A stretch of DNA of 64,000 nucleotides from Holothuria scabra (lineage: Eukaryota > Echinodermata > Holothuroidea > Aspidochirotida > Holothuriidae). Position numbers and translations under genes: made by a program. A model generated the notes under the pieces. It searched no databases. It saw only the letters and a program-made list of their open reading frames with translations, and was not told the DNA's origin. The stretch covers positions 71,261,683-71,325,682 of the forward strand of contig CM074179.1 in assembly GCA_037179385.1 (NCBI GenBank), written 5' to 3'. Positions 36,201 to 50,082 of this stretch are shown in pieces. Positions within the stretch are counted from its first letter, which is position 1. Every line of letters starts with the position of its first letter.

Positions 36201-39200
36201 ACTTACAGGACAAACGTGGCGTTTTAAATTTTTGAAACCGAACTGCAACAGAAAGCCTCCGAAAATGGGCTTTATAACGCTTAATTTATTCATTATCCCG
36301 ATGTAGAACTCGTCACTGCTTCCTATTACTAAGAATATCTAATTAGCGCCACGGTTTACCGTTGACCTCACCACGATTAACCATTGACCTCCACACTATT
36401 TCAGTGACTGTCGAGGGTTAATCGTGCAAACAGAAGATCTCTCTATTTATAGGAAACTTTCATTGTGCAAAAATGGTTAACCGTTTCAATTTCGAGAAAT
36501 CTTTACGTAAATTGTCACGTTCACTACCCCTTATTCTTACATATAATTTCGTCTTTAACTAGATTGTAGTTTGAATCATCATTCAACGTTTATTTATGCG
36601 AAAAAAGAGAGAATTTTGTGGTTAACCGTTGGGTATATCGTGAAATATGTTACCCCCAACCCCTAACACGAAAAATAAGATGGAAAAAATTCTTTGATTT
36701 TTTCCCCATTACAGTACATGAAATTTTTGAAGTAAAGAAAAACTCTCACCACCCAGAGTACTATTCCCCCTCCCCCTTCCTCGTATGAGCTACTTGAGGA
36801 ATACAAATCTTTATTCGAGCGCCCATCGCTAATCTGACACGCCAGTATACTGGTCGGACAAATTCAACTGTCACTACTTTCCTGTAGCTTGAAAAATAAA
36901 AAGGCAACCTACCCGTTTCATAGCATTTAAAACGAAAATTTGGAAAGTCCTGTACCTTTGTACAGGCTTCCGACAATCCTCGACAAAAATACATGGGACA
37001 AATCCCGCTCCCCGTATCAATGTTGAAGTTTCAGGACGCCTTGGGCTGCCGCAACATTGAGTGGGGGAGTGGGGGAATGGTGTTCCGTTCATTGCTTGTT
37101 TTGCTTGTTTTGTCCCATCATTTTCGTCGAGGATTGTCGGAAGGTGTACAAATGTATATGAAGAAGTTTTCGATCTTGGGCAACGTAATGGCAGTTGTTG
37201 AATAAAAGTTGTGCAGTTTGAAAGGAGTGATTCGATGACAAATGTCACGGTGTAAGCATCATGAAGAACGATTGCTGCATGACAAGATAATAAAAGCGGT
37301 TTTTAAATATTTCACGGGGAAGAAATGTAACTTATTACGCATTACGGACTTCTGTCCATATTCGGTCTTTCTAATTAGGACAGGGAAGTGATCAAAATAA
37401 GGTACCCATGGGTGGTTTAACGTCGTTAATTTTGTCATTAACCTATTCAGAAGACCCGTTGCCGCAGGGTACCGAAGGGGGCAGGGGTCGCTTTCAAGCG
37501 ATAAATATTTCTTGGGAAGGGGGCGGATCAAAACAACCTTCGGGGGAGGGGGAGGACAGATATTCCAGATAACTTACAGGACAAACGTGGCGTTTTAAAT
37601 TTTTGAAACCGAACTGCAACAGAAAGCTCCGAAAATGGGCTTTATAACGCTTAATTTATTCATTATCCCGATGTAGAACTCGTCACTGCTTCCTATTACT
37701 AAGAATATCTAATTAGCGCCACGGTTTACCGTTGACCTCACCACGATTAACCATTGACCTCCACACTATTTCAGTGACTGTCGAGGGTTAATCGTGCAAA
37801 CAGAAGATCTCTCTATTTATAGGAAACTTTCATTGTGCAAAAATGGTTAACCGTTTCAATTTCGAGAAATCTTTACGTAAATTGTCACGTTCACTACCCC
37901 TTATTCTTACATATAATTTCGTCTTTAACTAGATTGTAGTTTGAATCATCATTCAACGTTTATTTATGCGAAAAAAGAGAGAATTTTGTGGTTAACCGTT
38001 GGGTATATCGTGAAATATGTTACCCCCAACCCCTAACACGAAAAATAAGATGGAAAAAATTCTTTGATTTTTTCCCCATTACAGTACATGAAATTTTTGA
38101 AGTAAAGAAAAACTCTCACCACCCAGAGTACTATTCCCCCTCCCCCTTCCTCGTATGAGCTACTTGAGGAATACAAATCTTTATTCGAGCGCCCATCGCT
38201 AATCTGACACGCCAGTATACTGGTCGGACAAATTCAACTGTCACTACTTTCCTGTAGCTTGAAAAATAAAAAGGCAACCTACCCGTTTCATAGCATTTAA
38301 AACGAAAATTTGGAAAGTCCTGTACCTTTGTACAGGCTTCCGACAATCCTCGACAAAAATACATGGGACAAATCCCGCTCCCCGTATCAATGTTGAAGTT
38401 TCAGGACGCCTTGGGCTGCCGCAACATTGAGTGGGGGAGTGGGGGAATGGTGTTCCGTTCATTGCTTGTTTTGCTTGTTTTGTCCCATCATTTTTGTCGA
38501 GGATTGTCGGAAGCCTGTACAAATGTATATGAAGAAGTTTTCGGTCTTCCGCAACGTAATGGCAGTTGGTGAATAAACGTTGTGCAGTTTGAAAGGAGTG
38601 ATTCGATGACAAATGTCACGGTGTAAGCATCATGAAGAACAATTGCTGCATGACAAGATAATAAAAGCGGTTTTTAAATGTTTCACGGGGAAGAAATGTA
38701 ACTTATTACGCATTACGGACTTCTGTCCATATTCGGTCTTTCTAATTAGGACAGGGAAGTGATCAAAATAAGGTACCCATGGGTGGTTTAACGTCGTTAA
38801 TTTTGTCATTAACCTATTCAGAAGACCCGTTGCCGCAGGGTACCGAAGGGGGCAGGGGTCGCTTTCAAGCGATAAATATTTCTTGGGAAGGGGGGCGGAT
38901 CAAAACAACCTTCGGGGGAGGGGGAGGACAGATATTCCAGATAACTTACAGGACAAACGTGGCGTTTTAAATTTTTGAAACCGAACTGCTACAGAAAGCT
39001 CCGAAAATGGGCTTTATAACGCTTAATTTATTCATTATCCCGATGTAGAACTCGTCACTGCTTCCTATTAATAAGAATATCTAATTAGCGCCACGGTTTA
39101 CCGTTGACCTCACCACGTTTAACCATTGACCTCCACACTATTTCAGTGACTGTCGAGGGTTAATCGTGCAAACAGAAGATCTCTCTATTTATAGGAAACT

Positions 39201-42200
39201 TTCATTGTGCAAAAATGGTTAACCGTTTCAATTTCGAGAAATCTTTACGTAAATTGTCACGTTCACTACCCCTTATTCTTACATATAATTTCGTCTTTAA
39301 CTAGATTGTAGTTTGAATCATCATTCAACGTTTATTTATGCGAAAAAAGAGAGAATTTTGTGGTTAACCGTTGGGTATATCGTGAAATATGTTACCCCCA
39401 ACCCCTAACACGAAAAATAAGATGGAAAAAATTCTTTGTGTTTTTCCCCATTACAGTACATGAAATTTTTGAAGTAAAGAAAAACTCTCACCACCCAGAG
39501 TACTATTCCCCCTCCCCCTTCCTCGTATGAGCTACTTGAGGAATACAAATCTTTATTCGAGCGCCCATCGCTAATCTGACACGCCAGTATACTGGTCGGA
39601 CAAATTCAACTGTCACTACTTTCCTGTAGCTTGAAAAATAAAAAGGCAACCTACCCGTTTCATAGCATTTAAAACGAAAATTTGGAAAGTCCTATACCTT
39701 TGTACAGGCTTCCGACAATCCTCGACAAGAATACATGGGACAAACCCCGCTCCCCGTATCAATGTTGAAGTTTCAGGACGCCTTGGGCTGCCGCAACATT
39801 GAGTGGGGGAGTGGGGGAATGGTGTTCCGTTCATTGCTTGTTTTGCTTGTTTTGTCCCATCATTTTTGTCGAGGATTGTCGGAAGCCTGTACAAATGTAT
39901 ATGAAGAAGTTTTCGATCTTGGGCAACGTAATGGCAGTTGTTGAATAAAAGTTGTGCAGTTTGAAAGGAGTGATTCGATGACAAATGTCACGGTGTAAGC
40001 ATCATGAAGAACAATTGCTGCATGACAAGATAATAAAAGCGGTTTTTAAATATTTCACGGGGAAGAAATGTAACTTATTACGCATTACGGACTTCTGTCC
40101 ATATTCGGTCTTTCTAATTAGGACAGGGAAGTGATCAAAATAAGGTACCCATGGGTGGTTTAACGTCGTTAATTTTGTCATTAACCTATTCAGAAGACCC
40201 GTTGCCGCAGGGTACCGAAGGGGGCAGGGGTCGCTTTCAAGCGATAAATATTTCTTGGGAAGGGGGGCGGATCAAAACAACCTTCGGGGGAGGGGGAGGA
40301 CAGATATTCCAGATAACTTACAGGACAAACGTGGCGTTTTAAATTTTTGAAACCGAACTGCTACAGAAAGCTCCGAAAATGGGCTTTATAACGCTTAATT
40401 TATTCATTATCCCGATGTAGAACTCGTCACTGCTTCCTATTACTAAGAATATCTAATTAGCGCCACGGTTTACCGTTGACCTCACCACGATTAACCATTG
40501 ACCTCCACACTATTTCAGTGACTGTCGAGGGTTAATCGTGCAAACAGAAGATCTCTCTATTTATAGGAAACTTTCATTGTGCAAAAATGGTTAACCGTTT
40601 CAATTTCGAGAAATCTTTACGTAAATTGTCACGTTCACTACCCCTTATTCTTACATATAATTTCGTCTTTAACTAGATTGTAGTTTGAATCATCATTCAA
40701 CGTTTATTTATGCGAAAAAAGAGAGAATTTTGTGGTTAACCGTTGGGTATATCGTGAAATATGTTACCCCCAACCCCTAACACGAAAAATAAGATGGAAA
40801 AAATTCTTTGATTTTTTCCCCATTACAGTACATGAAATTTTTGAAGTAAAGAAAAACTCTCACCACCCAGAGTACTATTCCCCCTCCCCCTTCCTCGTAT
40901 GAGCTACTTGAGGAATACAAATCTTTATTCGAGCGCCCATCGCTAATCTGACACGCCAGTATACTGGTCGGACAAATTCAACTGTCACTACTTTCCTGTA
41001 GCTTGAAAAATAAAAAGGCAACCTACCCGTTTCATAGCATTTAAAACGAAAATTTGAAAAGTCCTATACCTTTGTACAGGCTTCCGACAATCCTCGACAA
41101 AAATACATGGGACAAACCCCGCTCCCCGTATCAATGTTGAAGTTTCAGGACGCCTTGGGCTGCCGCAACATTGAGTGGGGGAGTGGGGGAATGGTGTTCC
41201 GTTCATTGCTTGTTTTGCTTGTTTTGTCCCATCATTTTTGTCGAGGATTGTCGGAAGCCTGTACAAATGTATATGAAGATGTTTTCGATCTTGGGCAACG
41301 TAATGGCAGTTGTTGAATAAAAGTTGTGCAGTTTGAAAGGAGTGATTCGATGACAAATGTCACGGTGTAAGCATCATGAAGAACAATTGCTGCATGACAA
41401 GATAATAAAAGCGGTTTTTAAATATTTCACGGGGAAGAAATGTAACTTATTACGCATTACGGACTTCTGTCCATATTCGGTCTTTCTAATTAGGACAGGG
41501 AAGTGATCAAAATAAGGTACCCATGGGTGGTTTAACGTCGTTAATTTTGTCATTAACCTATTCAGAAGACCCGTTGCCGCAGGGTACCGAAGGGGGCAGG
41601 GGTCGCTTTCAAGCGATAAATATTTCTTGGGAAGGGGGGCGGATCAAAACAACCTGCGCCGTAGGGCAAGGACAGATATTCCAGATAACTTACAGGACAA
41701 ACGTGGCGTTTTAAATTTTTGAAACCGAACTGCTACAGAAAGCTCCGAAAATGGGCTTTATAACGCTTAATTTATTCATTATCCCGATGTAGAACTCGTC
41801 ACTGCTTCCTGTTACTAAGAATATCTAATTAGCGCCACGGTTTACCGTTGACCTCACCACGATTAACCATTGACCTCCACACTATTTCAGTGACTGTCGA
41901 GGGTTAATCGTGCAAACAGAAGATCTCTCTATTTATAGGAAACTTTCATTGTGCAAAAATGGTTAACCGTTTCAATTTCGAGAAATCTTTACGTAAATTG
42001 TCACGTTCACTACCCCTTATTCTTACATATAATTTCGTCTTTAACTAGATTGTAGTTTGAATCATCATTCAACGTTTATTTATGCGAAAAAAGAGAATTT
42101 TGTGGTTAACCGTTGGGTATATCGTGAAATATGTTACCCCAACCCCTAACACGAAAAATAAGATGGAAAAAATTCTTTGATTTTTCCCCATTACAGTACA

Positions 42201-44728
42201 TGAAATTTTTGAAGTAAAGAAAAACTCTCACCACCCAGAGTACTATTCCCCCTCCCCCTTCCTCGTATGAGCTACTTGAGGAATACAAATCTTTATTCGA
42301 GCGCCCATCGCTAATCTGACACGCCAGTATACTGGTCGGACAAATTCAACTGTCACTACTTTCCTGTAGCTTGAAAAATAAAAAGGCAACCTACCCGTTT
42401 CATAGCATTTAAAACGAAAATTTGGAAAGTCCTATACCTTTGTACAGGCTTCCGACAATCCTCGACAAAAATACATGGGACAAACCCCGCTCCCCGTATC
42501 AATGTTGAAGTTTCAGGACGCCTTGGGGTGCCGCAACATTGAGTGGGGAGTGGGGGAATGGTGTTCCGTTCATTGCTTGTTTTGCTTGTTTTGTCCCATC
42601 ATTTTTGTCGAGGATTGTCGGAAGCCTGTACAAATGTATATGAAGAAGTTTTCGATCTTGGGCAACGTAATGGCAGTTGTTGAATAAAAGTTGTGCAGTT
42701 TGAAAGGAGTGATTCGATGACAAATGTCACGGTGTAAGCATCATGAAGAACAATTGCTGCATGACAAGATAATAAAAGCGGTTTTTAAATATTTCACGGG
42801 GAAGAAATGTAACTTATTACGCATTACGGACTTCTGTCCATATTCGGTCTTTCTAATTAGGACAGGGAAGTGATCAAAATAAGGTACCCATGGGTGGTTT
42901 AACGTCGTTAATTTTGTCATTAACCTATTCAGAAGACCCGTTGCCGCAGGGTACCGAAGGGGGCAGGGGTCGCTTTCAAGCCATAAATATTTCTTGGGAA
43001 GGGGGGCGGATCAAAACAACCTTCGGGGGAGGGGGAGGACAGATATTCCAGATAACTTACAGGACAAACGTGGCGTTTTAAATTTTTGAAACCGAACTGC
43101 TACAGAAAGCTCCGAAAATGGGCTTTATAACGCTTAATTTATTCATTATCCCGATGTAGAACTCGTCACTGCTTCCTATTACTAAGAATATCTAATTAGC
43201 GCCACGGTTTACCGTTGACCTCACCACGATTAACCATTGACCTCCACACTATTTCAGTGACTGTCGAGGGTTAATCGTGCAAACAGAAGATCTCTCTATT
43301 TATAGGAAACTTTCATTGTGCAAAAATGGTTAACCGTTTCAATTTCGAGAAATCTTTACGTAAATTGTCACGTTCACTACCCCTTATTCTTACATATAAT
43401 TTCGTCTTTAACTAGATTGTAGTTTGAATCATCATTCAACGTTTATTTATGCGAAAAAGAGAGAATTTTGTGGTTAACCGTTGGGTATATCGTGAAATAT
43501 GTTACCCCCAACCCCTAACACGAAAAATAAGATGGAAAAAATTCTTTGATTTTTTCCCCATTACAGTACATGAAATTTTTGAAGTAAAGAAAAACTCTCA
43601 CCACCCAGAGTACTATTCCCCCTCCCCCTTCCTCGTATGAGCTACTTGAGGAATACAAATCTTTATTCGAGCGCCCATCGCTAATCTGACACGCCAGTAT
43701 ACTGGTCGGACAAATTCAACTGTCACTACTTTCCTGTAGCTTGAAAAATAAAAAGGCAACCTACCCGTTTCATAGCATTTAAAACGAAAATTTGGAAAGT
43801 CCTATACCTTTGTACAGACTTCCGACAATCCTCGACAAAAATACATGGGACAAACCCCGCTCCCCGTATCAATGTTGAAGTTTCAGGACGCCTTGGGCTG
43901 CCGCAACATTGAGTGGGGGAGTGGGGGAATAGTGTTCCGTTCATTGCTTGTTTTCATTGTTTTGTCCCATCATTTTCGTCGAGGATTGTCGGAAGCCTGT
44001 ACAAATGTATATGAAGAAGTTTTCGATCTTGGGCAACGTAATGGCAGTTGGTGAATAAAAGTTGTGCAGTTTGAAAGGAGTGATTCGATGACAAATGTCA
44101 CGGTGTAAGCATCATGAAGAACGATTGCTGCATGACAAGATAATAAAAGCGGTTTTTAAATATTTCACGGGGAAGAAATGTAACTTATTACGCATTACGG
44201 ACTTCTGTCCATATTCGGTCTTTCTAATTAGGACAGGGAAGTGATCAAAATAAGGTTCCCATGGGTGGTTTAACGTCGTTAATTTTGTCATTAACCTATT
44301 CAGAAGACCCGTTGCCGCAGGGTACCGAAGGGGGCAGGGGTCGCTTTCAAGCGATAAATATTTCTTGGGAAGGGGGGCGGATCAAAACAACCTTCGGGGA
44401 GGGGAAGGACAGATATTCCAGATAACTTACAGGACAAACGTGGCGTTTTAAATTTTTGAAACCGAACTGCTAGAGAAAGCTCCGAAAATGGGCTTTATAA
44501 CGCTTAATTTATTCATTATCCCGATGTAGAACTCGTCACTGCTTCCTATTACTAAGAATATCTAATTAGCGCCACGGTTTACCGTTGACCTCACCACGAT
44601 TAACCATTGACCTCCACACTATTTCAGTGACTGTCGAGGGTTAATCGTGCAAACAGAAGATCTCTCTATTTATAGGAAACTTTCATTGTGCAAAAATGGT
44701 TAACCGTTTCAATTTCGAGAAATCTTTA

Positions 44729-44876
44729 CATAAATTGTCATGTTCACTACCCCAAATGCTTACATATAATTTCGTATTTAACCAGATTGTAGTTTGAATC
44801 ATCATTCGTTGTTTATTTATGCGAAAAAGATAGAATTTTGTGGTTAACCGTCATGTACATCGTGAAATATGTTACC
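44729..44876. repeat. Diverged tract inside one satellite unit
   Basis: Between about 44729 and 44876 this unit differs from its neighbours at about 15 positions. For example CCCCTTATTCTT reads CCCCAAATGCTT, CATTCAACG reads CATTCGTTG, and CCGTTGGGTATATC reads CCGTCATGTACATC. The rest of the unit is nearly identical to the others. Confidence 0.8.
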
Positions 44877-47716
44877 CCACCCCTAACACGAAAAATAAGA
44901 TGGAAAAAATTCTTTGATTTTTTCCCCATTACAGTACATGAAATTTTTGAAGTAAAGAAAAACTCTCACCACCCAGAGTACTATTCCCCCTCCCCCTTCC
45001 TCGTATGAGCTACTTGAGGAATACAAATCTTTATTCGAGCGCCAATCGCTAATCTGACACGCCAGTATACTGGTCGGACAAATTCAACTGTCACTACTTT
45101 CCTGTAGCTTGAAAAGTAAAAAGGCAACCTACCCGTTTCATAGCATTTAAAACGAAAATTTGGAAAGTTCTGTACCTTTGTACAGGCTTCCGACAATCCT
45201 CGACAAAAATACATGGGACAAACCCCGCTCCCCGTATCAATGTTGAAGTTTCAGGACGCCTTGGGCTGCCGCAACATTGAGTGGGGGAGTGGGGGAATAG
45301 TGTTCTGTTCATTGCTTGTTTTGCTTGTTTTGTCCCATCATTTTCGTCGAGGATTGTCGGAAGCCTGTACAAATGTATATGAAGAAGTTTTCGATCTTGG
45401 GCAACGTAATGGCAGTTGTTGAATAAAAGTTGTGCAGTTTGAAAGGAGTGATTCGATGACAAATGTCACGGTGTAAGCATCATGAAGAACAATTGCTGCA
45501 TGACAAGATAATAAAAGCGGTTTTTAAATATTTCACGGGGAAGAAATGTAACTTATTACGCATTACGGACTTCTGTCCATATTCGGTCTTTCTAATTAGG
45601 ACAGGGAAGTGATCAAAATAAGGTACCCATGGGTGGTTTAACGTCGTTAATTTTGTCATTAACCTATTCAGAAGACCCGTTGCCGCAGGGTACCGAAGGG
45701 GGCAGGGGTCGCTTTCAAGCGATAAATATTTCTTGGGAAGGGGGGCGGATCAAAACAACCTTCGGGGAGGGGAGGACAGATATTCCAGATAACTTACAGG
45801 ACAAACGTGGCGTTTTAAATTTTTGAAACCGAACTGCTACAGAAAGCTCCGAAAATGGGCTTTATAACGCTTAATTTATTCATTATCCCGATGTAGAACT
45901 CGTCACTGCTTCCTGTTACTAAGAATATCTAATTAGCGCCACGGTTTACCGTTGACCTCACCACGATTAACCATTGACCTCCACACTATTTCAGTGACTG
46001 TCGAGGGTTAATCGTGCAAACAGAAGATCTCTCTATTTATAGGAAACTTTCATTGTGCAAAAATGGTTAACCGTTTCAATTTCGAGAAATCTTTACGTAA
46101 ATTGTCACGTTCACTACCCCTTATTCTTACATATAATTTCGTCTTTAACTAGATTGTAGTTTGAATCATCATTCAACGTTTATTTATGCGAAAAAGAGAG
46201 AATTTTGTGGTTAACCGTTGGGTATATCGTGAAATATGTTACCCCCAACCCCTAACACGAAAAATAAGATGGAAAAAATTCTTTGATTTTTTCCCCATTA
46301 CAGTACATGAAATTTTTGAAGTAAAGAAAAACTCTCACCACCCAGAGTACTATTCCCCTCCCCCTTCCTCGTATGAGCTACTTGAGGAATACAAATCTTT
46401 ATTCGAGCGCCCATCGCTAATCTGACACGCCAGTATACTGGTCGGACAAATTCAACTGTCACTACTTTCCTGTAGCTTGAAAAATAAAAAGGCAACCTAC
46501 CCGTTTCATAGCATTTAAAACGAAAATTTGGAAAGTCCTATACCTTTGTACAGGCTTCCGACAATCCTCGACAAAAATACATGGGACAAACCCCGCTCCC
46601 CGTATCAATGTTGAAGTTTCAGGACGCCTTGGGCTGCCGCAACATTGAGTGGGGGAGTGGGGGAATAGTGTTCCGTTCATTGCTTGTTTTCATTGTTTTG
46701 TCCCATCATTTTCGTCGAGGATTGTCGGAAGCCTGTACAAATGTATATGAAGAAGTTTTCGATCTTGGGCAACGTAATGGCAGTTGGTGAATAAAAGTTG
46801 TGCAGTTTGAAAGGAGTGATTCGATGACAAATGTCACGGTGTAAGCATCATGAAGAACGATTGCTGCATGACAAGATAATAAAAGCGGTTTTTAAATATT
46901 TCACGGGGAAGAAATGTAACTTATTACGCATTACGGACTTCTGTCCATATTCGGTCTTTCTAATTAGGACAGGGAAGTGATCAAAATAAGGTTCCCATGG
47001 GTGGTTTAACGTCGTTAATTTTGTCATTAACCTATTCAGAAGACCCGTTGCCGCAGGGTACCGAAGGGGGCAGGGGTCGCTTTCAAGCGATAAATATTTC
47101 TTGGGAAGGGGGGCGGATCAAAACAACCTTCGGGGGAGGGGGAGGACAGATATTCCAGATAACTTACAGGACAAACGTGGCGTTTTAAATTTTTGAAACC
47201 GAACTGCTACAGAAAGCTCCGAAAATGGGCTTTATAACGCTTAATTTATTCATTATCCCGATGTAGAACTCGTCACTGCTTCCTATTACTAAGAATATCT
47301 AATTAGCGCCACGGTTTACCGTTGACCTCACCACGATTAACCATTGACCTCCACACTATTTCAATGACTGTCGAGGGTTAATCGTGCAAACAGAAGATCT
47401 CTCTATTTATAGGAAACTTTCATTGTGCAAAAATGGTTAACCGTTTCAATTTCGAGAAATCTTTACGTAAATTGTCACGTTCACTACCCCTTATTCTTAC
47501 ATATAATTTCGTCTTTAACTAGATTGTAGTTTGAATCATCATTCAACATTTATTTATGCGAAAAAAGAGAGAATTTTGTGGTTAACCGTTGGGTATATCG
47601 TGAAATATGTTACCCCCAACCCCTAACACGAAAAATAAGATGGAAAAAATTCTTTGATTTTTTCCCCATTACAGTACATGAAATTTTTGAAGTAAAGAAA
47701 AACTCTCACCACCCAG

Positions 47717-48450
47717 TAGTCTATGGGCCAATAATCGAAATCATCCCCCCCCCCCTTAGCCACAATTTTTCACTGTGTTTTTCTGTTAGGTGGGATCCTT
47801 AGGCATCATATTCTGCTTGTTTGGCATTACACAAGTGGTGGTTGTGGCCAGGAAATCCAAAATGGCCGCCAAAATGGCCGCCATTTTGGATTTTCAGGTT
47901 TAAGGAAATGTTTCTCTGTCAGAAGGTCACATACCCCCAAACAAGGTGTCATATGAAAGCTGATAAAATTTACTCTCTAGTGATGTATAATTTTAGGGGG
48001 TTCGATGTAATATGAATGCCTAAAAATAGCAAAAAGTGTGATTTTTTTGCAATTTTTTACGGAAAATTGAAATTTTAATAAAATGTTCACTTCACTATCT
48101 CATGATAGCTTTCATAGATGCATTTGATTTTTTCCACAAATTAGCTGTTATGTAATATGTTTAACACCTGCAAAACGCAGGTGGATGGCATTTCTAATTC
48201 ATGAGTTATGACCGTCCAAACATTCCAACCCTCGATTTCAGAATTTACCCAAAATGTGTTCTTCCATTGACTTACTGTACAAATTGGCTATTAACCGTGT
48301 ATTCTATGACCCTTTGTAAATGTCTGGCCCCAGCTGTCCCTCAGAAACTCTTATCCACTGTGGTTCCCTTTCAATCTATCGTAACCTGAAAATCTGTCTT
48401 TAAAAAAGTGGTGAGCATGGCCATGAAGTCCAAAATGGCCGCCATTTTGG
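47717..48450 (+). repeat. Left terminal inverted repeat of the Academ-like element
   Basis: 734 bp paired with 56637-57354. It begins TAGTCTATGGGCCAATAAT, has a C-run at about 47746, then repeated AATGGCCGCCATTTTGG palindromes (about 47863-47894 and 48433-48450). The left copy has an extra ~16 bp duplication of the palindrome half. After 48450 the two ends diverge. Confidence 0.9.
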
Positions 48451-50082
48451 TCTTTCACAATTAGGGGACTATATTTTTACAGAAGGTCAAATACCCCTTG
48501 ATTGAAATATGTAACCCCCGTTCCCTAGCCACACTACTTCATTTTGTTTTTTGGTTACAGTAAATAAGGGTATCAGTCAGCTTTTTTATTAGCCTAAGGC
48601 TTCTTTTTGCCTTTGATCTGATGTGAATGTAGGCCCAGCACCATTTTCATAGAAATGAGGGCAAGAATAACACCTTACAACTGTTTTCTGAAAACTCTGA
48701 AAAATGTCATATCTTGCCACCAAAATGTTTAAAAACAGCAAAGATTTTCCGCGAGAATGAGATTGAATCATCAGACCAGCTGGGCATACAAGAACGATGA
48801 TTTATGCCAAAATCCAAGGGGAAGTCTCTTTTCTGGTTAACACCCCTGTTGGGTGAGCAATGAGAAGTTGCGATGTGCTTTGAGAGACTATCGAATTGCG
48901 TAACGACAGCCTTACAGAACGTTGCTACAAGCATCCGATTTTCACGTAAGTTATAACTGCTTCTTCTTAGTTCGCTGTTCATTTATGTTGAGTATGATAT
49001 TTTCACCACTATATGTTGTCCACAACACGTTATAGTTTACTTAATGATAGCTTCAAAACTTCGATTACCAGTCGATGGTGTAGGCTAGGCTGAAATTTAA
49101 TAGCCTAACGCACAAGTATAGGCTAAATTGCTAAGTATACTAGGGTAGGCCTTGCTGATAAAGTATTGGCATAGGCCTAGGCTTTAAGTAAGTTACCCTT
49201 GAGCTTTCTTTAAACATAAATTCGGGTAAAGGTTGAATGGTTGCCCCAAACTAATTTTTGGATATAGTTCACACGGCAATGAAGCCCAAAAGCTTGTGCC
49301 AATTTAGCTAGATCAGACTCACTTTTTTCTTGTTTTGACTTATTCTCAGAATTGGCTTTGTGGCACTCAAGTGAAAACATATATGCTTTAGTTGATAGGC
49401 AAATGATCTTTCTTACTAATCTGTAATTTTTAATTGATAATCCCTCTGAAAGAAGATTGACATAATGATGCAGACGAAGTTTAGTTTTGCGTGTGACCAG
49501 GGTGTGATATCCCATGTAGCAAGGCCTGTTACGCAAATAATATGGTACCTGAAAAGTTTCTTCAACAGCATCTTGTCACGCGGTTACACGATTTATTCGA
49601 GCATAGAAATTCATAACCTCAGCAATTATATAAGAGTGTAATAGAATGGGTCAGCATGCAGCCTGGGTGAAGCAAAAGCTGTCGTTTTGCTAGTAACGTA
49701 CCTCTTTCACAGCAGGATGATTAACTGATTTTTTAATATTGCCACTTGCGAATAATCCTTAGTGTTTTTAAGAATTCGTTACTTAAGCTGAAGAAGTATT
49801 TTTAAAAATAAATTCCAGACATCAAATTTGAAACCATTATTATTTAAGTCTTTGGTTATTCTAAGTTTGAAAAGTGATTAATGTAAAAGTACACCTCTTG
49901 ACAGACACTATTGCTGTTATAAATAAAACTAGTATCAAAGAGGTTTAAAATGCGTACATTTGCAAAATAATTGTACTACTTTGTCGATTGAAAACAGCTT
50001 TTTTCAATATTATTCTTGTAATGTATCGTTTCAGGTTACCGTAAACGATAGGCAAGACTTGGTTATTAATAGACTTGTGAAA
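48451..50082. other. 5' region of the Academ-like element; possible leader intron
   Basis: The text just after the inverted repeat (ACAGAAGGTCAAATACCCC, then CCCTAGCCACACTACTTCATT) is a diverged echo of the terminal repeat (GTCAGAAGGTCACATACCCCC and CTTAGCCACAATTTTTCACT). A donor-like AC|GTAAGT at 48945/48946 and an acceptor TTTCAG ending at 50035 could bound a leader intron. The minus-strand frames at 48707-48982 and 49210-49536 have no recognised motif. Confidence 0.4.

Larger units (their letters stand above)
28731..47716. repeat. 1.37 kb satellite array, left block (13.8 units)
   Basis: Head-to-tail units, using ATGGGACA as a marker, start at 28749, 30121, 31492, 32873, 34245, 35619, 36993, 38363, 39735, 41107, 42475, 43845, 45213 and 46581, with periods of 1368-1381. 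Units differ mostly by scattered single bases and short G-run changes, so the array is young or well homogenised. I recognise no rRNA, snRNA, tRNA or histone gene in the unit. A 122-codon minus-strand frame and 63-69-codon plus-strand frames recur in most copies, but so does every other stretch, so this is not evidence of coding. The array starts inside the left arm of a hairpin module and is cut at 47716 by the Academ-like element. Confidence 0.95.

Noticed and set aside
28731..47716. Satellite unit as a tandem RNA gene cluster (5S, U snRNA, histone)
   Set aside because: I looked for 5S internal-promoter words, U1/U2 starts, tRNA A/B boxes and histone peptides and found none.
49210..49536. 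108-codon minus-strand frame as an accessory gene of the Academ-like element
   Set aside because: No recognisable motif, and it lies in a possible leader intron of the plus-strand gene.
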